From: an uncultured Paracoccaceae bacterium
GTDB lineage: Bacteria > Pseudomonadota > Alphaproteobacteria > Rhodobacterales > Rhodobacteraceae
NCBI GenBank assembly: GCA_947503925.1
Contig: CANNFQ010000007.1
Span: 124,001-188,000, forward strand
Direction of reading: 5' to 3'
Length of the DNA: 64,000 nucleotides
The position numbers were made by a program, and so were the translations under genes. A model generated the notes under the pieces. The model saw only the letters and a list, made by a program, of their open reading frames with translations. It was not told the DNA's origin and did not search any database. This document shows positions 8,328 to 16,849 of the stretch, piece after piece. Every line of letters begins with the position of its first letter. The first letter of the stretch is position 1.

Positions 8328-9004
8328 CAGACAAGCTCCGGTATTTGGGTCAAATCAGGCATCACATGGGTGGGGGAGGCATAAAGCCTGTCCATCGGTT
8401 CGCCCGCCCGGTTTACCCAGACGGTCTGAAACCCATATCCGGCGGCCCCGGCAGCATCCCAACCATTGGATGAGACGAACAAGACATCCGACCGCGCACA
8501 GCCGAAATGATCCCTCACCAGATCATAGACGCTGTCATGCGGTTTAAAGACGCCAACGGATTGGACCGACAGCACTGCATCCAGCACGTCACCAATACCC
8601 GCAGAACTGACTGCACCATTCAGCATGTCGGGCGACCCGTTGGACAGGATCGCCGTCGCCATGCCGCGCTCTTTCAGGGTGGTCAGCATGGCAGGCACTT
8701 CGGGATAGGCGGCCAATTCCCAATAAAGCTCCAGCAGCCGGGCACGGGTGGCGTCATTGGACAGGCCATTCGCCTCCAGCGCCCAATCAAGCCCATCCTG
8801 CGTGACCTGCCAGAAATCGCAGTGCCGGCCTGCGACGGCACGCAGCCAAGTGTATTGCAGCTGCTTGAGGCGCCAGTCACGGGCGATGGTGGGCCAGATA
8901 TTGGCCAGGGCAGCATGGGCGGGTTCCCGGGCCGCCTGCGCGGCAGCGGCACCCACATCAAACAGCGTGCCATAGGCATCAAAAACACATGTGGTGATCG
9001 GCAT
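8327..9004 (-). CDS. Haloacid dehalogenase, type II
   Basis: 225-residue HAD hydrolase of the (S)-2-haloacid dehalogenase subfamily, which replaces halogen with hydroxyl through an aspartyl ester. Motif I is VFDAYGTLFDVG with the nucleophile near residue 9; SNGSPDML is motif II; a lysine follows in VGVFKPHDSVYDL; and motif IV region is LFVSSNGWDAAGAAGYGF. These match the family closely. The start at 9004 is taken because AGAAAGGGGG precedes it; an ATG at 9028 in frame is less likely. It is the first gene of a four-gene coupled operon, divergent from the FKBP gene. A role on halogenated or other 2-substituted acids is inferred. Confidence 0.9.
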   Translation of the reverse strand: MPITTCVFDAYGTLFDVGAAAAQAAREPAHAALANIWPTIARDWRLKQLQYTWLRAVAGRHCDFWQVTQDGLDWALEANGLSNDATRARLLELYWELAAYPEVPAMLTTLKERGMATAILSNGSPDMLNGAVSSAGIGDVLDAVLSVQSVGVFKPHDSVYDLVRDHFGCARSDVLFVSSNGWDAAGAAGYGFQTVWVNRAGEPMDRLYASPTHVMPDLTQIPELV

Positions 9005-9131
9005 GGCATCCCCCTTTCTTGCGGGCATGGTGTCACGGCCACGCAGTGGCGAAAAGGGGCAAAGCCATTTGCAATACGATCAAAGGTTGCATAGCGTGTG
9101 GCAGCGATCCGGGACGGAAAGGAAATTAGCC

Positions 9132-9566
9132 ATGGTTCAGGCAAAAAAGGGCGATACGGTGCGTATCAATTACACCGGCACCTTGCAGGACGGGCAGGCT
9201 TTTGACAGTTCCGATGGGCGTGATCCGCTTGAATTTGTCGTGGGCTCCGGCCAGATCATCCCGGGGTTGGATGCGGCCATTCCGGGCATGGCAGTGGGTG
9301 ACACCAAGACGGTGCAGGTGCCCAGTGATCAGGCCTATGGGGCCGTGAATGAAAACGCCCGTCAGGCAGTACCACGCAGCGAAATCCCCGACAGCATCCC
9401 GCTTGATCTGGGCACGCAGTTGCAGATGCAGACCCCGCAAGGGCAGGTGGTGCAGGTAACCGTGGCTGGCGTGACAGAGGATGAGGTGACGCTTGACGCC
9501 AATCATCCGCTGGCAGGCAAGGACCTGACCTTTGCCATCGAAATCATGGGGATTGATGCGGCGTAG
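9132..9566 (+). CDS. FKBP-type peptidyl-prolyl cis-trans isomerase (SlyD-like)
   Basis: 144-residue prolyl isomerase and chaperone. The FKBP catalytic half is seen in VRINYTGTLQDGQAFDSS, the loop VVGSGQIIPGLDAAIPGM and the later NHPLAGKDLTFAIEI. Between them (about residues 70-120) is the inserted flap domain typical of SlyD-type proteins. There is no histidine-rich metal tail, as seen in E. coli SlyD. The start at 9132 follows AAGGAAATTAGCC; an in-frame upstream extension to 8991 is not supported. No signal peptide, so cytoplasmic. Confidence 0.92.
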   Translation: MVQAKKGDTVRINYTGTLQDGQAFDSSDGRDPLEFVVGSGQIIPGLDAAIPGMAVGDTKTVQVPSDQAYGAVNENARQAVPRSEIPDSIPLDLGTQLQMQTPQGQVVQVTVAGVTEDEVTLDANHPLAGKDLTFAIEIMGIDAA

Positions 9567-9598
9567 CTATCAATGCGCAACAGAGGTTTGCGCCTGAC

Positions 9599-9616
9599 CC
9601 CGCCCCCTAGGGCGGG
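9599..9616 (+). terminator. GC-rich stem-loop after the FKBP gene
   Basis: CCCGCCC and GGGCGGG pair around a CCTA loop, 32 bases after the FKBP stop. The downstream bases are TGGGACATTT, without a proper T-run, so it may stabilise the transcript end or act as a weak terminator. Confidence 0.45.
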
Positions 9617-9752
9617 TGGGACATTTGGCAACCTTTCAACAAAATCGGCGGTTCCGTTAGGAACAGGATCTGCGGCGCGAACCTTTGTTGTGAAGATACG
9701 AAAATGACAGCCAATAGATGGCTGGTCGACCATCGGATCCGCGGCCCGGAAC

Positions 9753-10379
9753 CTAGCGCGTCAGCAACCCATATTCGCCGATCTCGGCATCAGTCATTAC
9801 ATGGATATCATCTGCCGGGGCAGCGTAGATCGTGAACCAATAGAACGCATCACCACCCAACATGCGTTCGATATAGAGCCGATTTTGTTCATGTTCTGGC
9901 GCGTCGCGCGGAAAATCCTTTGCCTCATTGGTGCCGTCCGACCATGAATGTACGCCAATCTTTGCCCCGTCTTCCATGGTGCGTTCGACACCGGCCAGAA
10001 ACACATCAACGCCGCCGGAATAAATCTCGCTTGTGGCAGTCAGATGGGTGTTCAGACCCAGTTCGCGCACCCGGTAGGCCAGGGCGATCATGGTATCATC
10101 ATCCAGCGATCCCGGAACGTCCAGTTCAACCAATGTGTTGATATCGGGGTTCTCTTCCATGACCTGCTCGAACTGGGCGAGGGTCTTGCTGTTGATCTCA
10201 CCTTGCATCAGCAATTGATCACCCTGGACGGTAAATTCAGTTGTCGTGACCTGGTTCATCGCGACCACGGCGATCTGTTCACAGCCAAACATGCTGATGA
10301 CGGCTACGGGCAAGGCGATCACAGCGGCGATTTTGGTAATGCGACGCCAGCGGCTGGATGTTGGTTGGGTGGGCTGCAT
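9753..10379 (-). CDS. ClpP-like periplasmic lipoprotein (COG3904-type)
   Basis: 208 residues starting at an ATG preceded by a strong AAGGAGG site at the right distance; the longer frame to 10490 is unsupported. A basic N-terminus is followed by a hydrophobic segment and a lipobox-like ISMFGC with the cysteine at residue 33, suggesting lipid anchoring facing the periplasm. The remaining domain resembles the ClpP/crotonase-like fold of predicted periplasmic COG3904 proteins: the segment SEIYSGGVDVFLAG places Ser121 as a possible nucleophile, and IGVHSW places His144. A proteolytic role is possible but not demonstrated. It stands alone, with a repeat-containing gap upstream. Confidence 0.78.
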   Translation of the reverse strand: MQPTQPTSSRWRRITKIAAVIALPVAVISMFGCEQIAVVAMNQVTTTEFTVQGDQLLMQGEINSKTLAQFEQVMEENPDINTLVELDVPGSLDDDTMIALAYRVRELGLNTHLTATSEIYSGGVDVFLAGVERTMEDGAKIGVHSWSDGTNEAKDFPRDAPEHEQNRLYIERMLGGDAFYWFTIYAAPADDIHVMTDAEIGEYGLLTR

Positions 10380-10696
10380 CTGAACCTCCTTGATCGATCG
10401 CGTCCGAATGGGCCGCCTTTGTATACCTGTGTAAAACACGATGACCAGACCGGCCTGCTGCCCATTGTCGCCATGTCGCCCATCCCGCAATCCTTAACGG
10501 TTTCTTCACATTTGTGCCGGGCGCTGCGTTAATCCGGGAAATCGCCGCAAAAGGGTCCGACGCAAGCCCGACGTTTTGCCGACGCATCGCCGACAGCGCT
10601 TTTACCAGCAAATGCAGGCATTAATGGGTTTTGCGACGAGTCGCAGATCGCCGGGTGTTGCCTGGCCGGCAACCGACCACCGAGCGTTGCTTGATC
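10380..10696. other. 317-base gap holding a dispersed CGTCGG-type repeat
   Basis: Upstream of the lipoprotein gene and downstream of fabI. It contains the lipoprotein ribosome site at 10381-10390 and the repeat copy at 10553-10594, described separately. No gene was seen in the rest. Confidence 0.6.
10553..10594 (-). repeat. Dispersed CGTCGG repeat, copy A
   Basis: Read on the minus strand it contains GTCGGCGATGCGTCGG followed by CAAAACGTCGG and ends GCGTCGGACCC. A 27-base block is identical to the copy at 55768-55794; the shared motif CGTCGGACCC also closes the copy at 27390-27409. The flanks of copies A and C are similar beyond the core, both containing GTTAAGGATTG. Confidence 0.8.
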
Positions 10697-11488
10697 TTAG
10701 ACCAGATGATCGGGCTGCGGCATCCCAAGAACATGGAAACCACCGTCAACGCGGATGATCTCACCTGTTGTGCAGGCACCTGCGTCAGAGGCGAGGTAGA
10801 CCGCCGTGCCGCCCACCGCTTCCAGGGTCGCGTTGGATCGCATCGGGGCGTTCTGATCGGTATGTTTATAGGTCTTGCGCGCACCGCCAATGGCCGCACC
10901 GGCAAGGGTTTTCATCGGGCCGGGGCTGATCGCGTTAACGCGAATGCCCTGCGGGCCAAGATCATTGGCCAGATAGCGCGTGGTGCTTTCAAGTGCTGCC
11001 TTGGCGACGCCCATGACGTTGTAAAACGGGGTAACGCGGTTGCTGCCCTGATAGGTCAGCGTCAGCAATGTACCGCCATCGGGCATCAACTGTGACGCCC
11101 GGTTTGCCACGTCAATGAAGGAATAGCAGGATATCGCCAGCGAGGTCTTGAAATTCTCGCGACTGGTGTTGATGAAACGGCCGGTCAGTTCATTTTTGTC
11201 TGAAAAAGCAATAGCATGGACAACAAAATCGAGCGTTCCCCAACGGTCCTTTATCATCGCAAAAGCCGCATCCATGCTGGCGTCATCGGTGACGTCAACA
11301 TCCACCATCATGTCCGACCCAACCGATTGGGCGAGCGGTTCGAGCCGCTTGCCAAACGCCTCGCCCTGATAGGTAAAGGCCAGTTCGGCACCAGCCTCCG
11401 CCATCGCCTTGGCAATGCCCCATGCGATGGAACGTTCATTGGCCACGCCCATGATCAGGCCGCGTTTTCCCTGCATCGAAATGGTCAT
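10697..11488 (-). CDS. fabI: Enoyl-[acyl-carrier-protein] reductase FabI
   Basis: NADH-dependent reductase of the last step of each fatty acid elongation cycle, 263 residues, short-chain dehydrogenase fold. The cofactor loop is GLIMGVANERSIAWGIAK at the N-terminus, with the DVTDDAS region after it. The catalytic Tyr-x6-Lys is in YNVMGVAKAAL near residue 158. It begins 4 bases after the fabB stop; start 11488 is preferred because the sequence MTISMQGKRG matches the family and the longer frame would overlap fabB. The enzyme is the target class of triclosan. It closes the fabA-fabB-fabI group. Confidence 0.96.
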   Translation of the reverse strand: MTISMQGKRGLIMGVANERSIAWGIAKAMAEAGAELAFTYQGEAFGKRLEPLAQSVGSDMMVDVDVTDDASMDAAFAMIKDRWGTLDFVVHAIAFSDKNELTGRFINTSRENFKTSLAISCYSFIDVANRASQLMPDGGTLLTLTYQGSNRVTPFYNVMGVAKAALESTTRYLANDLGPQGIRVNAISPGPMKTLAGAAIGGARKTYKHTDQNAPMRSNATLEAVGGTAVYLASDAGACTTGEIIRVDGGFHVLGMPQPDHLV

Positions 11489-11492
11489 CAGA

Positions 11493-12722
11493 TCACCCTC
11501 GGAATTTGGAAAGGAGCATTGATCCGTTGGTGCCGCCAAACCCGAAAGAGTTTGTCATCACCGTATCAAGCCCAGCATTATCAACACGTTCAGTCGCGAT
11601 TTCAGCCGGATCAAGGGCCGGATCAAGCGTTTCGACATTGATCGACGGCGCGATGAAGTCATCCTGCAACATCAACAGGCAATAGATCGCCTCTTGCGCG
11701 CCGGTGGCCCCTTGGGAATGGCCCGTCATCGATTTGGTTGAGCTGATCGGTGGGGTGGACCCTTGGCCAAAAACCCGCCGCACCGCCTCAACCTCACCCA
11801 CATCACCCACCGGGGTCGATGTGCCGTGTGCGTTGATATAACTGACTTTTCTACCTTCGGGGATGGTTTCCAGCGCCAGACGCATCGCCCGCTCGCCGCC
11901 CTCGCCTGATGGGGCGACCATATCGTGCCCATCCGATGTGGCGGCAAAGCCCGTGACCTCGGCATAGATCTTGGCACCACGCGCCTGCGCATGTTCCAGA
12001 TCCTCCAGCACGACGATCCCGCCGCCACCGGCAATCACAAAACCATCGCGGTCGGCATCAAAAGCGCGGGAGGCTTTTTCTGGTGTGTCATTATATTTCG
12101 ACGACATCGCGCCCATCGCATCAAAAAGGCAGGACAGGGTCCAGTCCAGTTCCTCGCCACCACCTGCAAACATCACGTCCTGTTTGCCCATCATGATCTG
12201 CTCTGCCGCGTTGCCGATACAATGCAGGCTGGTCGAACAGGCAGAGGTGATCGAATAGTTGATCCCTTTGATTTTAAAGGCTGTTGAGAGGTTGGCCGAT
12301 ACGGTCGATGACATGCATTTTGGAACTGCAAAGGGACCAATCCGCTTGGTCGCACTCGTGTTCTTGACGACATCATGCGCGGTTAGCATGGCAGAAGTGG
12401 ACGGCCCGCCAGAGCCAGCAACAAGCCCTGTGCGCGGGTTCGAAACCGTGTCTTCACCCAGCCCTGCATCTGCAATCGCCTGTTGCATGGCGATATGGGC
12501 ATAAGCCGCACCTGGCCCCATGAACCGCAAGGTGCGCTTGTCGACATGTTCCGTGATGTCGATCTTGAGCGTGCCTGCCACTTGACTGCGAAACCCGTGT
12601 TCGGCCATTTCGGGCGAGGCTTCGATCCCGGATTTACCTGCCTTCAGGGCTGCGGCGACTTCTTCCGCATTGTTCCCAATGGGCGAGACAATACCCAATC
12701 CTGTAATAACGACACGGCGCAT
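11493..12722 (-). CDS. fabB: Beta-ketoacyl-[acyl-carrier-protein] synthase I FabB
   Basis: 409-residue condensing enzyme required for elongation of unsaturated acyl chains together with FabA. The active-site cysteine lies in [12 protein letters not shown] (about residue 163), the two catalytic histidines in [12 protein letters not shown] and [13 protein letters not shown], with the conserved lysine motif between. N-terminal [17 protein letters not shown] is typical. It is 4 bases upstream of fabI. In close relatives fabA normally directly precedes fabB; here fabA is 1.6 kb upstream, separated by a methyltransferase gene and an oppositely oriented GFA gene. Confidence 0.97.
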   Translation of the reverse strand: MRRVVITGLGIVSPIGNNAEEVAAALKAGKSGIEASPEMAEHGFRSQVAGTLKIDITEHVDKRTLRFMGPGAAYAHIAMQQAIADAGLGEDTVSNPRTGLVAGSGGPSTSAMLTAHDVVKNTSATKRIGPFAVPKCMSSTVSANLSTAFKIKGINYSITSACSTSLHCIGNAAEQIMMGKQDVMFAGGGEELDWTLSCLFDAMGAMSSKYNDTPEKASRAFDADRDGFVIAGGGGIVVLEDLEHAQARGAKIYAEVTGFAATSDGHDMVAPSGEGGERAMRLALETIPEGRKVSYINAHGTSTPVGDVGEVEAVRRVFGQGSTPPISSTKSMTGHSQGATGAQEAIYCLLMLQDDFIAPSINVETLDPALDPAEIATERVDNAGLDTVMTNSFGFGGTNGSMLLSKFRG

Positions 12723-12889
12723 GGCTGCTCCCTCGATGACTTTTATTTCTGTGTAGGGGAGAGGGGACGACGGGGCAAGTGCGCGACAACCGCCGCGTAG
12801 GCTGAAGGTATCATGTTTGGACCGAAGGGCTGCTAGGAGCCTACAATACCAATTGGTGCGCCTTGCATGAATTTCTGGTTTCCGATGGG

Positions 12890-13690
12890 CTACGGGTTTC
12901 TGGCTATCAGCGTTGCAAAGACCTGATATCCGTAGAGGGTGCCCTCGGTTGCACGACGGCGATACTCAGCAACCAAGCCTTTATGCAGTTCCTCTCCAAT
13001 TTCCCCGCGTTTCATCAGCACCTTTCCAGTTTCTTCGACCCACGGGAGCATTTGGTCATTGTCCAAGACGCTGCGACTTTGAAAACTAAAGTCTTCGACC
13101 GAGAACCCGGCGGTCGTCGCGAGCCGTTGCAGCTTCGCGACTGCATACGGGTCGGTGACGAACTCCTCGACAAACATCTTGGCGCAGGCATCAAGAGGAT
13201 CGTTCGGCAGGTTTCCCAATGATGCCTTTGAAAAGTCAGCATCACACACGACCAGATTTCCACCTGATTTTAGAACGCGACGTGCCTCGGTCAAAAGGGC
13301 AGCCGGGTCTTCCACGTGGGTGAGCACCGTGTGCATGATCAGAATATCGACTGATCCAGTCTCCAGGGGCAACGACGCGCCATGTGCGACCTCAAACTTC
13401 ACATTATCATAGCCTCCGACCCGTGCTTTCGCTTCATTTACAAAGCCCACAGATGGCTCGAAGCCAATGACGCGCCCAGGGTTGGCTTTCTCGGCAATGC
13501 GGCGCGTGACGGCTCCTGCACCGCACCCGACTTCAACCGTCAAGCCATCCTTGGCAAACTTAAGTTTTCCAAGATATCTTGAAACGATCTCCTCCATTGT
13601 GGAGTCGGATTGGCGTTCGTCCATCGAGTCAGCAAAAGCGGAAATGAACTCCTCTCCAGCAGCATCTACATCTTGAAACGGATCTCCCAT
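12890..13690 (-). CDS. SAM-dependent methyltransferase
   Basis: 266-residue class I methyltransferase. The glycine-rich SAM loop is [18 protein letters not shown] (about residues 63-80), the acidic residue follows in GFEPSVGFV, then [25 protein letters not shown], the usual post-motif III. No metal or domain beyond the Rossmann fold shows the substrate; similar proteins methylate small molecules or lipids. The start at 13690 follows GGAGGAAGGTTGG; the longer frame to 13825 has no such site. It and the GFA gene interrupt the usual fabA-fabB order, and they look foreign to it. Confidence 0.85.
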   Translation of the reverse strand: MGDPFQDVDAAGEEFISAFADSMDERQSDSTMEEIVSRYLGKLKFAKDGLTVEVGCGAGAVTRRIAEKANPGRVIGFEPSVGFVNEAKARVGGYDNVKFEVAHGASLPLETGSVDILIMHTVLTHVEDPAALLTEARRVLKSGGNLVVCDADFSKASLGNLPNDPLDACAKMFVEEFVTDPYAVAKLQRLATTAGFSVEDFSFQSRSVLDNDQMLPWVEETGKVLMKRGEIGEELHKGLVAEYRRRATEGTLYGYQVFATLIARNP

Positions 13691-13827
13691 CCCAACCTTC
13701 CTCCAACAAAGTTTGGTATTGTTGGAGGAAAACTCTAGCATCGTCAAAACGATGCACAAGCAGCGCAGGAACAAAGTAGCATCCGGTATACGGGCAAAAC
13801 GGTGCTGGATTGGCGGAGGCGGCAAAG

Positions 13828-14214
13828 ATGAGTAAGTCGATTTCTGGTGGATGTAAGTGTGGCGCGGCCCGATATCGTGGTGAACTAGCCGATGTTTTAA
13901 TGTTTCGATGCTATTGCCGCGATTGCCAGCAACTCACCGGAGCCGGGCATTCAGAAATGGTTCCACTGGTGGCTGAGACATTCCAACTGGAAGGCTCTGC
14001 CACGGAGTATCAAATGACAGGTGGATCGGGACGGTTCACGTGGAGCAGCTTTTGCCCAACCTGTGGCTCTCCCTTGATTCGCCGCAGCGAGCGAATGAAG
14101 CATTGTGTTTATGTTCATGCTTCATCACTCGATAAGCCCGAAAAGTACGAGCCGACCCGCACCATCTACGCCGACTCAGCGCAACCTTGGGACAAGCCGG
14201 ACGCAGATCACTAG
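13828..14214 (+). CDS. GFA/CENP-V family zinc protein
   Basis: 128-residue protein of the glutathione-dependent formaldehyde-activating (GFA) family. Zinc-binding cysteines are in GGCKCGAARYRG, FRCYCRDCQQLTGAG and SSFCPTCGSPLIRR. The family binds glutathione or small thiols; formaldehyde adduct formation is one member's role and cannot be assumed for this one. The ATG at 13828 is preferred because GGAGG sits upstream at about 13815; a TTG frame from 13810 has no added support. It is on the plus strand between two minus-strand genes and is probably an inserted gene. Confidence 0.9.
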   Translation: MSKSISGGCKCGAARYRGELADVLMFRCYCRDCQQLTGAGHSEMVPLVAETFQLEGSATEYQMTGGSGRFTWSSFCPTCGSPLIRRSERMKHCVYVHASSLDKPEKYEPTRTIYADSAQPWDKPDADH

Positions 14215-14337
14215 GCGAGCAGAACTCATCGATTTTAGCAGGCAGCAATAATCGATTTTGTCCCGCTGACCGAAAGTGGTCATTGGTGTGGTCGCAGCGA
14301 ATTCACACCTCGTCCCGCATAGCGGACGCTGGTGCAC

Positions 14338-14847
14338 TCAGCTATCTGACAATGCGACCTTCATATCCTTGACCTGATAGATCACTTCGTCATCGGCCTC
14401 GACGATCCCGTCGGCCACGCCCATGGTCAGGCGGCGCGTCTGTACGGCTTTGGTGAAATCAATCTTGTAGGTCAGCATCTTGCGGTTGGGTCGGACCATG
14501 CCGGTCAGCTTCACCTCACCGACGCCCAGCGCATAACCGCGCCCTTGCCAGCCGCGCCAGCCGAGGTTGAAGCCAGTCAGCTGCCATAACCCGTCAAGGC
14601 CCAGACAGCCGGGCATGATCGGGTTGCCCGGGAAATGACACTCGAAAAACCACAGATCCGGGGTGATATCGAACTCTGCGACAACATGTCCTTTGCCATG
14701 CGCGCCACCATCGCCCGAGATATCGGTGATCCGGTCCATCATCAGCATGGGCGGGGCCGGAAGCTGCGCATTGCCGGGGCCGAAAAGCTCGCCACGGGCG
14801 CATTTCAACAGGTCGTCCTTGTCAAAACTGGATGGAAACTCGGCCAT
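14338..14847 (-). CDS. fabA: 3-hydroxydecanoyl-[acyl-carrier-protein] dehydratase FabA
   Basis: 169-residue dehydratase/isomerase that introduces the double bond at the ten-carbon step of unsaturated fatty acid synthesis. The catalytic His is in [14 protein letters not shown] and the Asp in [13 protein letters not shown], the family's key pair. [15 protein letters not shown] at the N-terminus is also typical. The gene is divergent from irr, an arrangement shared in many Rhodobacterales. It is separated from fabB by inserted genes, so the promoter serving fabB may now be different (inference). Confidence 0.97.
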   Translation of the reverse strand: MAEFPSSFDKDDLLKCARGELFGPGNAQLPAPPMLMMDRITDISGDGGAHGKGHVVAEFDITPDLWFFECHFPGNPIMPGCLGLDGLWQLTGFNLGWRGWQGRGYALGVGEVKLTGMVRPNRKMLTYKIDFTKAVQTRRLTMGVADGIVEADDEVIYQVKDMKVALSDS

Positions 14848-14991
14848 ATCTTTGGTCTCATTCTTTTCTGCTACGGTCTCCGACCTCTATCACCGAGCAG
14901 TTGAAAAGGGCAAGTGCAGGTGATTTCTGACTATTTTATTTGATCCGGGGGTGTTTCTTACCATATTAGGGGGGAAGGCAGAGTTTGGATA

Positions 14992-15411
14992 ATGATGACT
15001 GATCCTCGGATAGAGCGGAGCGCGGCCTGGCTGGCTGGCGCTGGGTTGCGGCCAACGCGGCAGCGGCTGGCATTGGCCGGGCTGCTGGTTGGCGACGGGC
15101 AGGATCGACACGTCACCGCGGAAAGCCTGTTTGATGCGGCATCCACCACTGGCGAAAAAGTATCGCTTGCGACCGTCTACAATACGCTGCGTGCATTCTG
15201 CGATGCGGGCCTGATGCGTGAGATCACTGTGGATGGGTCAAAAAGCTATTTTGACACCAATATGACAGATCATCCGCATTTCTATTGGGAAGACAGCGCC
15301 ACGCTGACGGATGCGCCCGCCCAGGACCTGCAAATCAGCAAATTGCCCACGGCACCTGATGGTGCGGAGATCGCATCTGTTGATGTTGTGATCCGGTTGC
15401 GTCGCACCTGA
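14992..15411 (+). CDS. irr: Iron response regulator Irr (Fur family)
   Basis: 139-residue Fur-superfamily protein. The winged helix region contains GLRPTRQRLALAGLL and the recognition part SLATVYNTLRAFCDAGLMREI. The segment DTNMTDHPHFYW carries the metal/haem region with an H-x-H. The Cys-Pro haem motif of Bradyrhizobium Irr is absent. Irr in alphaproteobacteria responds to haem and iron status and controls haem synthesis, iron storage and uptake. The divergent position next to fabA is conserved in the order. No clear iron-control box was recognised in the 144-base spacer. Confidence 0.9.
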   Translation: MMTDPRIERSAAWLAGAGLRPTRQRLALAGLLVGDGQDRHVTAESLFDAASTTGEKVSLATVYNTLRAFCDAGLMREITVDGSKSYFDTNMTDHPHFYWEDSATLTDAPAQDLQISKLPTAPDGAEIASVDVVIRLRRT

Positions 15412-15501
15412 GCAACGACTGCTAAAGTCCGGATTTTCCGACCTTGTCGAAACCGGCAGATGCCGACATGTTCCGCGTGACTGACATCCAGAGGTTGACC
15501 G

Positions 15502-16224
15502 ATGGCGGAACAAAAACGCGAAGAAATGGTGTTGTCATTTTATCGGGTGCGTACGGCGCTTGGTTTATTGGGGATATTCCTGCCCATCGTACTGATAGTG
15601 GGTGGACTGATTTATGATCAACGGATCGAGCCATCGATCAGCGATTTTTATCACACGATCTATCGGGACATATTTGTGGGCAGCCTTTGTGCGATTGGTG
15701 TCTTTCTGATTTCCTATCGCGGCTATCAGCTGCAAACTGGTGAGCTGTTTGACGACAATTGGGTGGCCACTGCTGCTGGCGTTTCGGCCTTTGGCGTTGC
15801 GTTGTTCCCCAATGAAGGCCCGCCTGAAAAACTGATTGTCTTGCAAGAGGCGGGCGTTTTGGTGGGTACAAACCCGCTTTGGCACTACTTGTCTGCGTTG
15901 GTTTTCTTTGGCTGCCTTGCGCGTTTTTGTTTCAAGTTCGCCCGCACAGCCAAGAAACGACGTCGCCCCATCTATCTAAGCTGCGGTTGGATCATTATTG
16001 CCATGTTGCTGGCGATTGCAGCGGCCTCTGCTATCAAGATCCACGGCAGCGGCTGGCCGCAGGATATTGTCGTGCAATACAAGTTGGTGTTGTGGCTGGA
16101 GGCTATTGGGATCTGGGCTTTTGGCGTCTCCTGGCTTGTGAAAGGCCGCGCCGATATCGCCCTGGCCAATATGACCGGCGCGCGGGCGCTGGCGATTGAT
16201 GACGCTGATTTGCCGCAGGCCTGA
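15502..16224 (+). CDS. Polytopic membrane protein, unknown function
   Basis: 240 residues with about six hydrophobic segments (near 17-39, 53-70, 88-104, 125-145, 158-178 and 188-205). The conserved motif around SDFYHTIYRDIFVGSLCAIGVFL is reminiscent of DUF998/Frag1-like eight-helix families, but I cannot assign a family. It has an ATG at 15502. It is followed immediately by a REP element and the RAYT gene, so it may have been the neighbour of a transposition event. No enzymatic motif is visible. Confidence 0.75.
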   Translation: MAEQKREEMVLSFYRVRTALGLLGIFLPIVLIVGGLIYDQRIEPSISDFYHTIYRDIFVGSLCAIGVFLISYRGYQLQTGELFDDNWVATAAGVSAFGVALFPNEGPPEKLIVLQEAGVLVGTNPLWHYLSALVFFGCLARFCFKFARTAKKRRRPIYLSCGWIIIAMLLAIAAASAIKIHGSGWPQDIVVQYKLVLWLEAIGIWAFGVSWLVKGRADIALANMTGARALAIDDADLPQA

Positions 16225-16230
16225 GGCCGG

Positions 16231-16253
16231 GATGGGTTAAAACCCATCTTACG
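16231..16253 (-). repeat. REP element flanking RAYT, upstream copy
   Basis: GATGGGTTAAAACCCATC is a perfect 18-base hairpin (8-base arms, 2-base centre), followed on the plus strand by TTACG. Read on the minus strand this is GTAAG plus the hairpin, the standard REP orientation here. It starts 6 bases after the stop of the preceding gene, and faces the copy at 16761. Confidence 0.85.
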
Positions 16254-16303
16254 ACGGGTCCTTGTTTACCGCCTATTAAGGATGATTAGGCAGGTTTGCC
16301 GGT

Positions 16304-16849
16304 ATGACGAACTATACTAGACGATACGTCCCGGGTGGCACATATTTCTTTACGGTTCGATTGCAGGATCAGCGCTCTGATCTATTGATCAAACGTATTG
16401 ATTTGCTGCGCGATGTGACGCGGCTTTGTATGAAACGCTGGCCGTTTGAGATTGCGGGCGCCGTGGTTTTGCCCAGCAAACTGCACATGATCTGGGTCTT
16501 GCCACCGGGCGACACGGCGTTTTCAAAGCGCTGGCGGCTGATCAAGTCGACATTTTCGCGCCATGTGCCCGCGCCGGCCCATATCGCACCCAGCAAAAGA
16601 AAGCGGGACGAAAAAGGCATTTGGCAACGCCGGTTCTGGGAACATGTGATCCGTGATCAACCGGATTTCGATCTGCATATGCATTTGATCGCAGCGGCAC
16701 CTGTTCACGCCGGGTTGGTCAGGCAACCCCGTGACTGGCCATACTCATCATTGCGGCACCGTAAGATGGGTCTTGACCCATCGCGGCTTAGAACCACTGG
16801 CCTGGCTCCATCAGCCCCAAATCGCAAAGCTGCTGCGACTGCCAACTAA
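16304..16849 (+). CDS. REP-associated tyrosine transposase (RAYT)
   Basis: 181-residue Y1-type transposase of the RAYT (COG1943/IS200-like) family, which processes REP palindromes as single-stranded DNA hairpins. The N-terminal TRRYVPGGTYFFTVRL is typical. The His-rich metal motif usually H-x-H is here SKLHMIWVLPPGD (about residues 58-70, one His then Met/Ile), and WQRRFWEHVIRDQPDFDLHMHLI in the C-terminal half carries the tyrosine/His region partly substituted. The altered H-x-H suggests loss of activity, but I cannot be sure. It is bracketed by inverted REP copies at 16231 and 16761, and its coding frame runs through the second REP and overlaps the next gene by 62 bases. Confidence 0.87.
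   Translation: MTNYTRRYVPGGTYFFTVRLQDQRSDLLIKRIDLLRDVTRLCMKRWPFEIAGAVVLPSKLHMIWVLPPGDTAFSKRWRLIKSTFSRHVPAPAHIAPSKRKRDEKGIWQRRFWEHVIRDQPDFDLHMHLIAAAPVHAGLVRQPRDWPYSSLRHRKMGLDPSRLRTTGLAPSAPNRKAAATAN
16761..16782 (+). repeat. REP element inside the RAYT 3' end
   Basis: GTAAG followed by the perfect hairpin GATGGGTCTTGACCCATC, reverse orientation to the copy at 16231. It codes within RAYT for the residues RKMGLDPSR. The RAYT C-terminus past this point is likely neutral read-through. Confidence 0.85.

Noticed and set aside
14848..14991. Iron-control element or Fur-type box between fabA and irr
   Set aside because: No convincing inverted motif of the known iron-control kind was visible in the spacer.
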